DNA of 64,000 bases from an uncultured Clostridia bacterium (GCA_937912025.1 CALDOZ010000027.1:1-64000), one strand, 5' to 3'. Shown: positions 17,464 to 25,023, counted from the first letter of the stretch. Notes: generated by a model from the letters alone, not told the origin. Translations and numbers: made by a program.

Positions 17464-17493
17464 ACAGAAGTACCAAAAGGTGCTTCTTTTTTT
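17464..17493 (+). terminator. Terminator after the esterase gene, copy 1
   Basis: GAAGTACC AAAA GGTGCTTC forms an eight-base-pair stem followed by TTTTTTT, 27 bp after the stop codon. The same site in copy 2 is at 24782-24811. Confidence 0.85.
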
Positions 17494-17510
17494 GTTACCA
17501 AAGTAGCTGA

Positions 17511-17602
17511 AGGACCTACGAAATAGGTTCGGCCGTCAAATGAAGGGCTTGCATGATGGACAAAGGTCAACCGAGGGGTTCCCCTTTAGGGGTTTCGGTT
17601 GT
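17511..17602 (+). other. Duplicated structured tail, possible RNA element
   Basis: Several short helices can be drawn. ACCTA-CGAAA-TAGGT lies at 17514-17528, CCGTCA pairs with TGATGG (17533-17559), and AACCGA pairs with TCGGTT around CCCC-TTTA-GGGG (17569-17600). GACCT at 17513 could pair instead with AGGTC at 17564-17568, giving a switch-like alternative. It contains no open reading frame, follows a terminator and is conserved in both cassette copies. It does not match an RNA family known to me. Confidence 0.4.
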
Positions 17603-17653
17603 ATCCATGAGCCGAGCAAACTTGTTTGCGAACGCCTTGACGATTAACGTCAA

Positions 17654-17666
17654 ACACGGGGAGCCA
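17654..17666 (+). other. Copy of tRNA-Asn 3' end, candidate right attachment site
   Basis: ACACGGGGAGCCA matches the last 13 bases of tRNA-Asn (673-685) exactly. Just upstream, TTGAC-GATTAAC-GTCAA (17638-17654) even has the 5-bp/7-nt geometry of a T arm, although its loop is not a normal T loop. A rho-independent terminator follows within three bases, as it would after a tRNA gene. Together this looks like the right end (attR) of an island inserted into tRNA-Asn. Confidence 0.6.
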
Positions 17667-17668
17667 AA

Positions 17669-17702
17669 AAAAGAACGATTATTAACAAATCGTTCTTTTT
17701 TT
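17669..17702 (+). terminator. Terminator behind the tRNA-Asn remnant
   Basis: AAGAACGATT and AATCGTTCTT form a ten-base-pair stem around ATTAACA, followed by T residues. If the 13-bp copy upstream marks attR, this is probably the original terminator of the rrn operon. Confidence 0.85.
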
Positions 17703-17788
17703 ATGTCAAATTCGATAGAATTTGATTAGAATTCGAGCCTAGCGAGTTATCATTTTTGCGTAAGCGAATTTGAATTATAACTCAATTT
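17691..17788 (+). repeat. Palindrome-rich intergenic repeat, copy A
   Basis: About 95 bp that match 22160-22272 with a few changes. Shared blocks are CGTTCTTTTTTTATGT, then CGATAGAATTTGATTA, then ATTCGAGCCTA, CGAGTTATCATTTT and GAATTTGAATTATAACTC. GAGTTAT and ATAACTC at its ends can pair. Copy B has a further ~20 bp inside. The two copies bracket the melA-araC-GH42 block, like a small nonautonomous element. Confidence 0.65.
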
Positions 17789-17789
17789 A

Positions 17790-17816
17790 AAAACCGCAGT
17801 AATTAACTGCAGTTTT
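17790..17816 (-). terminator. Terminator of the GH4 gene
   Basis: Read on the minus strand, AAACTGCAG pairs with CTGCGGTTT with one G-U pair, immediately after the stop codon. A nearly identical hairpin follows the AraC gene at 20043-20072. Confidence 0.75.
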
Positions 17817-19130
17817 TTACTTATAATCACCTAAAAACTCTTTGTTTTTTTCAAAAAGTTCGTCGCACATATTCTTAATTTCATCTAACGATAAAACGGC
17901 TGAAGATAATGGGTCGTTATACACGGCGTAATAAACGGCGTCTTTGCTTTTTTTAATACTTGCTTCTACCGTTAAATTTTCTATTCGCGCCGTTACATTA
18001 CATAAAATTGCAAGATGGTCGGGCAAATTACCTGCTAAAGTAGTTTTAAAACCCATACGGTCGGCAACTACTGGCACTTCAACGCAAGCGTCGTAAGGCA
18101 AATTAGGAATAGAACCTTGATTTAATACGTTGCCGTTAAAAATAAACGGCTTTCCATCACCTAAACGAGCGTTAAAAATATCGGCGGCGTACTCGTTACT
18201 TTTAGTTAAATTTATTTCTTCGTTTAAAGCATCGCTATACTGTTTTAAAGGATTTAATCTACGTTCTTTTCTTAAATTTAACGAAAAAGCGTATTCGCCT
18301 GGATTCCAGTTAGTTCCATGCAAACAATATTTTTCAATTAAATCGGGGCGTTTTCTAAACCATTGATTATATTCGCTATTATGCCCACTACTTTCAGTAA
18401 CGTAATAACCTAGTTTTAAAAGCATTTCGTTACGAACTAATTCTTTATTATAAAACTCTTTATTTCCTAGCACTAATTTTTTAAGCGACGGATACAAATC
18501 TTTACCGTTATGTTCTAACACGGTATAAAACGCTTGGTGATTTAACCCCATACATTTATAATTTATTTCTTCTACGGGTACGTTAAGCCATTCGGCAAGC
18601 ATTTTAATAGTTCCTTGAACGCTATGACAAAGCCCCGTTACTTCAACGTTAGAGTATTTTTGCATTGCCGAGCAAAGCATTGCCATAGGGTTAGTGTAAT
18701 TTAAAAACACCGCTTTAGGACAATACTTTTCTATGTCTTTACAAATATCAAGCATTAACGGAATATTCCTTAACGCGCGAAAAATTCCCGAAACGCTACG
18801 GGTATCGCCAATATTTATGTCTACCCCGTACTTTTTAGGTATTAAAATATCGTGTTCCCACACGTCAATATCACCGTTAAATACCGTGCACAATACGCCA
18901 CTTGCATTTTTTAAAGCTGTAGCCCTATCGGTAGTAGCGGTAACTTTGCACGTATTGTTACCTTTAAGCGCTAATATTTTTTTAACTACCGCAGTAATGC
19001 CTTCTAAATTTTTTACGTTAGTATCCATCAACGCAAATTCAGCGTTTTGGAAAGCAGGAAAACTAAGCAAATCAATTACGCAAGTTTTAGTAAATTGTAA
19101 ACTACCCGCGCCAATAAAAGCAATTTTCAT
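17817..19130 (-). CDS. melA: GH4 alpha-galactosidase (MelA-like)
   Basis: 437 residues of glycoside hydrolase family 4, which uses NAD+ and a divalent metal for an oxidation-elimination mechanism. The N-terminal GAGSLQFT (residues 7-14) is the nucleotide-binding loop. NYTNPMAM near 144 and the metal ligands Cys168 (LCHSVQGT) and His198 (GLNHQAF) are present. GDTRSVSGIFRAL near 108 matches MelA rather than the phospho-glucosidase branch, so melibiose or raffinose-type alpha-galactosides are the likely substrates. There is no signal peptide. It is transcribed divergently from an AraC regulator. Its promoter (TATAAT at about 19154-19159, weak -35) looks activator-dependent. Confidence 0.88.
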   Translation of the reverse strand: MKIAFIGAGSLQFTKTCVIDLLSFPAFQNAEFALMDTNVKNLEGITAVVKKILALKGNNTCKVTATTDRATALKNASGVLCTVFNGDIDVWEHDILIPKKYGVDINIGDTRSVSGIFRALRNIPLMLDICKDIEKYCPKAVFLNYTNPMAMLCSAMQKYSNVEVTGLCHSVQGTIKMLAEWLNVPVEEINYKCMGLNHQAFYTVLEHNGKDLYPSLKKLVLGNKEFYNKELVRNEMLLKLGYYVTESSGHNSEYNQWFRKRPDLIEKYCLHGTNWNPGEYAFSLNLRKERRLNPLKQYSDALNEEINLTKSNEYAADIFNARLGDGKPFIFNGNVLNQGSIPNLPYDACVEVPVVADRMGFKTTLAGNLPDHLAILCNVTARIENLTVEASIKKSKDAVYYAVYNDPLSSAVLSLDEIKNMCDELFEKNKEFLGDYK

Positions 19131-19241
19131 ACAATACTCCTTTTTTAATTGATTTAATTATACTACTTAAAAATGCTAAAAAACATATAGAATAGTGCTT
19201 AAAATATAGACAAAACTGCTTTTTTAATATATAATTTGTTT
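19131..19241. promoter_or_regulatory. Divergent promoter region melA/araC
   Basis: Toward araC there is TAGACA (19207-19212), a 17-base spacer and TATAAT (19230-19235). This puts the start point at about 19242, the A of ATG, so the araC transcript may be leaderless. Toward melA a TATAAT is present but no good -35, as expected for an activator-driven gene. The AT-rich stretch 19170-19210 is the likely AraC binding zone. Confidence 0.55.
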
Positions 19242-20060
19242 ATGTATATTTATAACGGTGATAAACAAGACACTACGAATTTCACTTCTAACGAATATTT
19301 AAAAATAAATAGCGCCTCAATTTCTAACTACGGCAAAGAAAATCACAAAGTGATACGCGAAAAAGGAAGATTAGATTATCACTTAGTTTACGTTATAAGC
19401 GGAGTTTTAGAAGCAGTAACTTCACAAGGTAAACACACTTTAAAATCTGGCGACGCTGTTTTATATTATCCTAACGAAAAACAGGAGTATAGATTTTTTA
19501 AAAACTTATACACTTCAACTGCGTGGGTGCATTTTACAGGCGTTGGCGTTGATAAAATTTTAAATGCGCTCAATTTAAAAAGTGGGGTGTATAAAGTATC
19601 GCAACCTGAAAATTTTGAAACTTTATTGAAAAACGTATCTAAATACAGTATTTATAAAATTGACAAATACGACGTTATTGCAAATAACAACTTAGTTAAA
19701 GCGTTGACTTTATTAGATAACGAATTGTTTTTGGGGCACGATTCTTTTTTGATAGATAAAGCCTTGCAACTCGTTTTTGAAAACCTTAACCATAATTATA
19801 GCGTTAAAGAAATTAGTATTTGTTTAAACGTTAGCGAAAGTTATTTTATGCATTTATTTAAACAAAAAGTTGGCGTTTCTTTTATAAAATACTCTACTAA
19901 AATAAAAATATCAAGGGCAAAAGAATTACTATCTTACACTAACTCAACCATAAACGAAATAGCGTATAGTTTAGGTTATAACGACGCTTTATATTTTTCA
20001 AAAATTTTTAAAAACCAGGTGGGAGTATCTCCTAAGCAATTTAAAAACCGCAGGAACTAA
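19242..20060 (+). CDS. AraC-family regulator of the GH4/GH42 pair
   Basis: About 272 residues. The N-terminal ~150 form a cupin-like AraC ligand domain (around HLVYVISGVLEAVTSQGKH). The C-terminal 100 hold two helix-turn-helix motifs, including NVSESYFMHLFKQKVGVSF and the AraC signature INEIAYSLGYNDALYFSKIF. ATG at 19242 is chosen over an in-frame TTG at 19236 because the TTG overlaps the -10 box. No ribosome binding site is visible, in line with a leaderless message. Placed between a GH4 alpha-galactosidase and a GH42 beta-galactosidase, it probably activates both in response to a galactoside. Confidence 0.88.
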   Translation: MYIYNGDKQDTTNFTSNEYLKINSASISNYGKENHKVIREKGRLDYHLVYVISGVLEAVTSQGKHTLKSGDAVLYYPNEKQEYRFFKNLYTSTAWVHFTGVGVDKILNALNLKSGVYKVSQPENFETLLKNVSKYSIYKIDKYDVIANNNLVKALTLLDNELFLGHDSFLIDKALQLVFENLNHNYSVKEISICLNVSESYFMHLFKQKVGVSFIKYSTKIKISRAKELLSYTNSTINEIAYSLGYNDALYFSKIFKNQVGVSPKQFKNRRN

Positions 20061-20073
20061 CTGCGGTTTTTTA
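20043..20073. terminator. Bidirectional terminator between araC and GH42 gene
   Basis: AAACCGCAG and CTGCGGTTT form a nine-base-pair stem around GAACTAA, flanked by A and T runs. The araC stop codon lies in its loop. The convergent GH42 gene ends 31 bp away. Confidence 0.85.
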
Positions 20074-20103
20074 CGTGTCTTGTAGCGGAGCACTATTTTT
20101 ATA

Positions 20104-22068
20104 TTATTCTACTAAAACTAATAATTCGTAAGGGGAAAGATTTATTTTTCCAAAGAATTTTTTACCCGTAAGAATATCCGTCATTTCTTTATCAAGCGTA
20201 AACGCGCCTGTTTTACCAGCGCATTCCATAGCGATAAAGCCGTTATACTTTTCTCCCTTTCTGCTAACGAGAGCAAGCTCGCCGATAACGTTGCTTGTTT
20301 TTACGCCTGCGTCTAACGAAGCAAGCGATATTATTTTTTTCATATCTTCTTGCGAAGGAATAGCGCCTATTAAATACACCGTTCCTTTGCCAAGTTTCTT
20401 TTTAACTACAACCGACTTTCCTATTATAGTAGGATAGCCTTGCGTAACGGTTACAAGAGAATTTTCATCCGTTTCAAATAATTCGTAACGGTAATCGCCT
20501 AAAAACTCGCTACCATTATTCCACTTGCATTTTATCATGCCTTCGGTGTCGGGTATTTCGTACGCTTGCGTAATATTAAGCATATTTTCAAGGTAGCCAT
20601 ACGGCGACTTTTTATATTTTGCGCCGTATTCGTTACGAATATCAGTCAGAGGACCTACCACCCATACGCCACCGTTTTCAACCCACTTAGTTATTCTACT
20701 AACAAGATTATTCTCCTCAAGCGTTGGTAAAAGAGGAGAAAAAAGCAATTTGTAATTAGATAAATCTTTTGTAGTAGTAATTACGTCAGGGCGGATACCG
20801 CTATTCACTATTGGGGTATAGAAATTAGCGTAATGAACTTTATCATAATCAAAACCGTTAACCATTCCTTGCGATTTAAACAAATTCCACGCGAAAGATG
20901 AGTAATGTAACGCAACGTTAGTTTCAACTTTAGTACCGTTTATAAAATCCGCGCATTTTTCAAACTCATCGGCAACACGCCTAACTTCGTCAAAAACGTG
21001 CAACGGTCTACCGCAGGAAGAAATAACAGCGCTATGTGTCATTTCGTGTCCTGCCCAATGCGTACGCCATAACCAATACATATTCGCTTCACCTCCAAGC
21101 GCTATTGGAAGCCACGAATTTATTCGGCAAAATCCGTAAGGTTTTAACGATTGACTAGTAGAATTTGAGCCGTTCCAACAAGTTGCCGTTTCAGTATTCC
21201 AAAACGGCCTATTTTTTATGGTTCTAGCATGGTCAAACCATAATCTTTCTAAAGGAAGTTCTTCTACGCTATCATAATGGTTATATTGCATTACGTCAAG
21301 ATTTTCATTTAATTCATCATAGCCAATTTGTATGCTTGGTATCGCGTCGGTACCGATAGGCGCAGTAGTGTGTTTTTTTAATATCTTTGCTTGCTCGTTT
21401 ATAAAACGCGCTTGCGAAGAACTGTCAAAAAGATTATAATCAAGTAAAATATGGGCGTTATGCCACGCCTTTTTAGGTATAGGAATTTCATTAAAACTAG
21501 TATATTTTTGACTAAATAAATTAGTATTCCACGCTAAATTAAGCGCGTCTATTGTTTTATATTTGTTTTCAAGGTATTTGTGGAATGCGGAAACGCAATA
21601 ATCGCATTCGCATTTTGTAGGTTCTATTTCATTATCTATTTGCCAACCGATAACCCGCTTGTCGCTACCAAATTCTTTACCCATTTCATTTGCTATACGC
21701 ATACTATATTCAATATATTTAGGATGATTTGAACAACAATGCCTTCTACCACCATGCGTTTTACGAACGCCGTCTTTTAATACGGTAACGTCAGGATATT
21801 TTTGCGATAACCAAATAGGCGGAGTGGCGCTTGGCGTACAAAGAATAATAGAAATATCCGCTTCTTCTAATTTATCCATAACGTAATGAAGCCAAGAAAA
21901 ATCGAACTTCCCTTCCTCTTGCTCCATCATACTCCATGCAAATTCCGCCAGCCTTACGCATTTTATTCCCGCTTTTTTCATCATTTCTATATCGTAAGAA
22001 ATTTCAGACTTATCCCAATCTTCAGGATAATAAGCAACGCCAAGAAATGGGGCGCTATAATTTTTCAT
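20104..22068 (-). CDS. GH42 beta-galactosidase
   Basis: 654 residues, the usual length of family 42. The N-terminal barrel has GVAYYPEDW near 10, the acid/base glutamate Glu147 in WQIDNE and the nucleophile Glu293 in FWNTETA. The cluster Cys153, Cys155, Cys158 is the structural zinc site typical of the family. Beta-trimerisation and C-terminal domains follow. It hydrolyses beta-galactosides from lactose-like, arabinogalactan or host glycans. No signal peptide, so cytoplasmic. It has its own consensus promoter on the minus strand (22106-22134). Confidence 0.93.
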   Translation of the reverse strand: MKNYSAPFLGVAYYPEDWDKSEISYDIEMMKKAGIKCVRLAEFAWSMMEQEEGKFDFSWLHYVMDKLEEADISIILCTPSATPPIWLSQKYPDVTVLKDGVRKTHGGRRHCCSNHPKYIEYSMRIANEMGKEFGSDKRVIGWQIDNEIEPTKCECDYCVSAFHKYLENKYKTIDALNLAWNTNLFSQKYTSFNEIPIPKKAWHNAHILLDYNLFDSSSQARFINEQAKILKKHTTAPIGTDAIPSIQIGYDELNENLDVMQYNHYDSVEELPLERLWFDHARTIKNRPFWNTETATCWNGSNSTSQSLKPYGFCRINSWLPIALGGEANMYWLWRTHWAGHEMTHSAVISSCGRPLHVFDEVRRVADEFEKCADFINGTKVETNVALHYSSFAWNLFKSQGMVNGFDYDKVHYANFYTPIVNSGIRPDVITTTKDLSNYKLLFSPLLPTLEENNLVSRITKWVENGGVWVVGPLTDIRNEYGAKYKKSPYGYLENMLNITQAYEIPDTEGMIKCKWNNGSEFLGDYRYELFETDENSLVTVTQGYPTIIGKSVVVKKKLGKGTVYLIGAIPSQEDMKKIISLASLDAGVKTSNVIGELALVSRKGEKYNGFIAMECAGKTGAFTLDKEMTDILTGKKFFGKINLSPYELLVLVE

Positions 22069-22105
22069 AACTATACCTCGTTTACTAAAATACTAATTTT
22101 TTTTA

Positions 22106-22134
22106 AGTATACCATACTAACTTGTTAAAATCAA
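22106..22134 (-). promoter_or_regulatory. Promoter of the GH42 gene
   Basis: On the minus strand: TTGATT, 17-base spacer, TATACT. The GH42 start codon lies 38 bp downstream, preceded by a GAGG stretch. Confidence 0.65.
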
Positions 22135-22159
22135 TACGCATATACAAAAAGCGTTTTAC

Positions 22160-22272
22160 CGTTCTTTTTTTATGTTAAATCCGATAGAATTTGATTATAA
22201 TTCGAGCCTATCGAGTTATCATTTTGCGATAGCAACTATCATTTTCGCTTTATCGAATTTGAATTATAACTC
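22160..22272 (+). repeat. Palindrome-rich intergenic repeat, copy B
   Basis: Second copy of the element at 17691-17788, same orientation, with about 20 extra bases. It is followed to 22330 by related short blocks such as CATTATAG twice and GCAACT-AAA-GTTGC, so this stretch is unusually repetitive. Confidence 0.65.
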
Positions 22273-22351
22273 ACTATCGTTCGCATTATAGTTCGCTTTG
22301 CTCACATTATAGCAACTAAAGTTGCATTAATTTTTATGTTATAATAAGTTT

Positions 22352-22699
22352 ATGAAAGAAAATAAGTTATTAACGTTAACGCAAGAATTTGCTGTTGAAA
22401 TAATTAAAATAGCGCAGTTATTAAAAGATAAAAAAGAAAACGGTTTTGCAGACCAAATTAAACGTTCGGGTACAAGTATATCGGCAAATATAGCCGAAGG
22501 TAATAATCCACAAAGCCGAGCTGATATGATTTCAAAGTTTGAAATTGCGCTAAAAGAGGCAAGCGAAACAGAAAATTGGTTGACTGTATTAAAAGATGCA
22601 GAACTTATAACAGCCGAGGTTTTTCAATTATTGTATAAAAAAGTCGTTAAAATCAAAATTCTTCTTATCAAATCAATTAAAACGTTAAAAAGCAAGTAA
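22352..22699 (+). CDS. Four-helix-bundle protein, S23/IVP family
   Basis: 115 residues, nearly all helical. It carries the family signature RSGTSISANIAEG near residues 38-50 and the later FEIALKEASETENWL near 66-80. Members form pentamers, bind nucleic acid, and were first found inside 23S rRNA intervening sequences; relatives (Avd) serve diversity-generating retroelements. Here the gene is neither in rRNA nor near a reverse transcriptase. A TATAAT at 22340-22345 places the likely start point at the ATG itself, so the message may be leaderless. Upstream is the palindromic repeat copy B, downstream a strong terminator, so it is a self-contained cassette. Confidence 0.88.
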   Translation: MKENKLLTLTQEFAVEIIKIAQLLKDKKENGFADQIKRSGTSISANIAEGNNPQSRADMISKFEIALKEASETENWLTVLKDAELITAEVFQLLYKKVVKIKILLIKSIKTLKSK

Positions 22700-22703
22700 A
22701 AAT

Positions 22704-22744
22704 AAAGACCTATAAGAGCACTTTTGCTTTTATAGGTCTTTTTT
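22704..22744 (+). terminator. Terminator of the four-helix-bundle gene
   Basis: AAAGACCTATAA pairs with TTATAGGTCTTT over 12 bp, followed by T residues. Confidence 0.88.
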
Positions 22745-22776
22745 AATGCAAATTTTCACAAAAACGCCACGATAGA

Positions 22777-22836
22777 TTTTGTCCCACACACTTTAAGTCA
22801 ATGTATGTTAAAACTCTCCCACGCTTGGATTTGAAC
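22777..22836. other. Short repeat and tRNA-end-like fragment
   Basis: TTTTGTCCCACACAC at 22777-22791 recurs at 23827-23841, just before the second esterase cassette. Immediately after it, the minus strand at 22836-22814 reads GTTCAAATCCAAGCGTGGG, which looks like a tRNA T-arm and acceptor end. The two marks suggest a recombination boundary. Confidence 0.45.
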
Positions 22837-22862
22837 TGTATAATTTGCATAAGGTAAAAGAA

Positions 22863-22891
22863 TTGACTTTTTGTGAATTATGAACTATACT
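22863..22891 (+). promoter_or_regulatory. Promoter of the propeller glycosidase gene
   Basis: -35 TTGACT (22863-22868), 17-base spacer, -10 TATACT (22886-22891). The start of the box, AATTGACTTT, is the same as in the esterase cassette promoter. Confidence 0.7.
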
Positions 22892-22938
22892 AACAATGAT
22901 AGTATTTATACGACACAATCAAAAAAAGAGGTAAGACT

Positions 22939-23790
22939 ATGAAAATACCGCATATTGTTGGAGATTGGCGCATTTTGTTTCGTCCTGAGTTGAATGGAAA
23001 TTATGTAAACGATCACTCTATTGTTATTGGTCCTGACGGGAAGTGGCATTTATACGGTATAACAAGTTTTGGAGGGGGTCCCTCACAAGAGCGTTATTTC
23101 GTACACGCCGTGGGATCAACTCTGAATGAACCGTTCAATGAGGTTGGTCGTTCTATTGATAGGGGAACTCTTGCTTGGGCACCTTGTGTGATCAATAAGG
23201 GTGAAAACTATTATATGTTTTATGGACCTTCGCCAACCTCGCTTGCCGTTTCATTTGATATGTATGAATGGTTTGGAACCACTGTGCATTTAAAGGACGA
23301 GCCGCTTATGGGGGCACATCGTGACCATTTTGTTTTGAAGATTGCCGAGAATCAATATTTGATGTATGTTGTGGGCATTCATCAAAAAATGGGCGCTATA
23401 TCCTGCTTTTCTTCCACAAATCTAATCGAATGGCAGTTCGAGGGTTTTGCGTTGACCTCCGGTAATAATGCCCCCTTGAAACCTGCGTGGGGAGCATTTG
23501 AGTCCCCGTATGTTGTTAAAAAGGACGGGTTATATTATCTTTTTGTCACCTATACCGATTGTTCCGATAGCACGTATACTGACACGCTCGTATTTTGTTC
23601 GGAGAATCCGACACATTTCGGCTCTTATTATGGCGAAGAGGACGAAGCAAAGCCGATTACAAAGTTATATGGACATGCAGCCGAGATTCTTGAACAGAAT
23701 GGGGTTTATTATATTACCACATGTGGATGGCTTAACAAACCGAATCCAAATCAAGGAACGGTGTCTATTGCGCTGCTTGAATGGGATTAA
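22939..23790 (+). CDS. Five-bladed beta-propeller glycosidase-like protein (GH43/GH32 type)
   Basis: 283 residues. Repeating propeller-blade phrases place it in the GH43/GH32-type fold: DHSIVIGPDGKWHLYG near 27, WAPCVINKGENYYMFYG near 79, RDHFVLK near 117, FESPYVVKKDGLYYLFV near 184 and HAAEILEQNGVYYIT near 250. Candidate acids are Asp27, Asp118 and Glu185, but family and substrate cannot be fixed by eye. No signal peptide. RBS AGAGG precedes the ATG. It is richer in G+C and in codons such as GTG, CTT and CCG than its neighbours, so it was probably acquired separately. It lies between two copies of the short TTTTGTCCCACACAC repeat. Confidence 0.75.
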   Translation: MKIPHIVGDWRILFRPELNGNYVNDHSIVIGPDGKWHLYGITSFGGGPSQERYFVHAVGSTLNEPFNEVGRSIDRGTLAWAPCVINKGENYYMFYGPSPTSLAVSFDMYEWFGTTVHLKDEPLMGAHRDHFVLKIAENQYLMYVVGIHQKMGAISCFSSTNLIEWQFEGFALTSGNNAPLKPAWGAFESPYVVKKDGLYYLFVTYTDCSDSTYTDTLVFCSENPTHFGSYYGEEDEAKPITKLYGHAAEILEQNGVYYITTCGWLNKPNPNQGTVSIALLEWD

Positions 23791-23832
23791 AGTGTAATGT
23801 ATGCGGTGAATAATCAAAAAAATACTTTTTGT

Positions 23833-24922
23833 CCCACACACATACCCTAAAAACGAGATTTAGTCCCACACATACAAAAAATAGAAGTACCAAAAGGTGC
23901 TTTTTTTTTGCTTACTAATGGTTTGGACTGACGACTTCATTTTCAAGATGTGAAAACAATTGACTTTACATATTAAGAAAAGTATAATAAAAAAAGGATT
24001 TAAATGGAGTAGTTAAATGATAACGCATCAAGATATTGAATACGAAGAAAATTTATGTTTAGACTTGTTCTTGCCGGAAAGCGAAAGTTTTGATTTGTTT
24101 GTTTATTTTCACGGGGGTGGATTAGAGCATGGCTCACGTAAAGGGATGGATATTTTTGCCAATACGTTGACGAAAAGCAATATTGCAACGGCATCTGTGG
24201 AATATAGAATGTATCCCAACGCAAAATTTCCTGAATTTATACAAGATTGTGCATTGGCTGTTCGTTGGCTTAAAGACAATATTAAAAACTACGGAAAGTG
24301 CGATAGAATTTTTGTTGGTGGAAGTAGTGCGGGTGGATATTTATCCATGATGCTTTGTTTTGACAATAAATATTTTGAACAAGTGGGGATGTTACCTACC
24401 GATGTGGCAGGTTATATACATGATTCAGGACAACCTACTGCACACTTTAGCGTTTTGAAAGAATTTGGCATTGACAGTAGAAGGCTTATTGTTGACCAAA
24501 CAGCACCAATGTACTACGTTGGGTTGCAAGAAAAGTATTCGCCAATGATTTTTATCGTATCGAATAACGATATGTTTGCAAGGTATGAACAAACAATGTT
24601 AATGATAAAAACCTTAGAACATTTTGGGCATAAAGACAACGTTTATTTACAAGTTCTTAACGGCAAGCATTGTGAACATACCTTAAAAGCAGATGAAAAT
24701 GGAGAAGGCATTTTTGGTAACATTGTAAAAGACTTTATTAAAAAAATAAAATGACAGCTTTTATGTAAGTGTTAGACAAAAACAGAAGTACCAAAAGGTG
24801 CTTCTTTTTTTGTTACCAAAGTAGCTGAAGGACCTACGAAATAGGTTCGGCCGTCAAATGAAGGGCTTGCATGATGGACAAAGGTCAACCGAGGGGTTCC
24901 CCTTTAGGGGTTTCGGTTGTAT
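23833..24922 (+). repeat. 1.09-kb direct repeat, copy 2 (esterase cassette)
   Basis: Same sequence and orientation as 16515-17604. The flanking bases differ on both sides, so the duplicated unit ends sharply on the left at the CCCACACACAT stretch and on the right at GGTTGTAT. Confidence 0.95.
24017..24754 (+). CDS. Alpha/beta-hydrolase, esterase/lipase type (copy 2)
   Basis: Identical in protein sequence to the gene at 16699-17436, with the same HGGG oxyanion motif, GGSSAGG nucleophile elbow and C-terminal NGKHCEH histidine. Complete identity including silent sites and noncoding flanks means the duplication is recent or maintained by gene conversion. This copy stands between the propeller glycosidase and a lipoprotein gene, with its own promoter at 23960-23988 and terminators at 23884-23908 and 24782-24811. 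Confidence 0.85.
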   Translation: MITHQDIEYEENLCLDLFLPESESFDLFVYFHGGGLEHGSRKGMDIFANTLTKSNIATASVEYRMYPNAKFPEFIQDCALAVRWLKDNIKNYGKCDRIFVGGSSAGGYLSMMLCFDNKYFEQVGMLPTDVAGYIHDSGQPTAHFSVLKEFGIDSRRLIVDQTAPMYYVGLQEKYSPMIFIVSNNDMFARYEQTMLMIKTLEHFGHKDNVYLQVLNGKHCEHTLKADENGEGIFGNIVKDFIKKIK

Positions 24923-25023
24923 ACATTAGCTGAGCAAACGGCGTTTATACACGCTTAAACAGCGCGCATTTTACGCAACTGTGTTATACTAAGTGTAAAC
25001 TAGGTGGTTTATGGTAAGGTTTG

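Larger units (their letters stand above)
16515..17604 (+). repeat. 1.09-kb direct repeat, copy 1 (esterase cassette)
   Basis: Base-for-base the same as 23833-24922 as far as can be read, including upstream terminator, promoter, gene, downstream terminator and a structured tail. The two copies are in the same orientation, 7318 bp apart. After 17604 the similarity fades over about 15 bases. Confidence 0.95.

Noticed and set aside
17638..17666. A complete second tRNA gene
   Set aside because: Only the acceptor 3' part matches; no D arm, anticodon arm or 5' acceptor strand can be drawn upstream.
22352..22699. Avd accessory gene of a diversity-generating retroelement
   Set aside because: No reverse transcriptase, template or variable repeat is found nearby; S23-like is the safer call.
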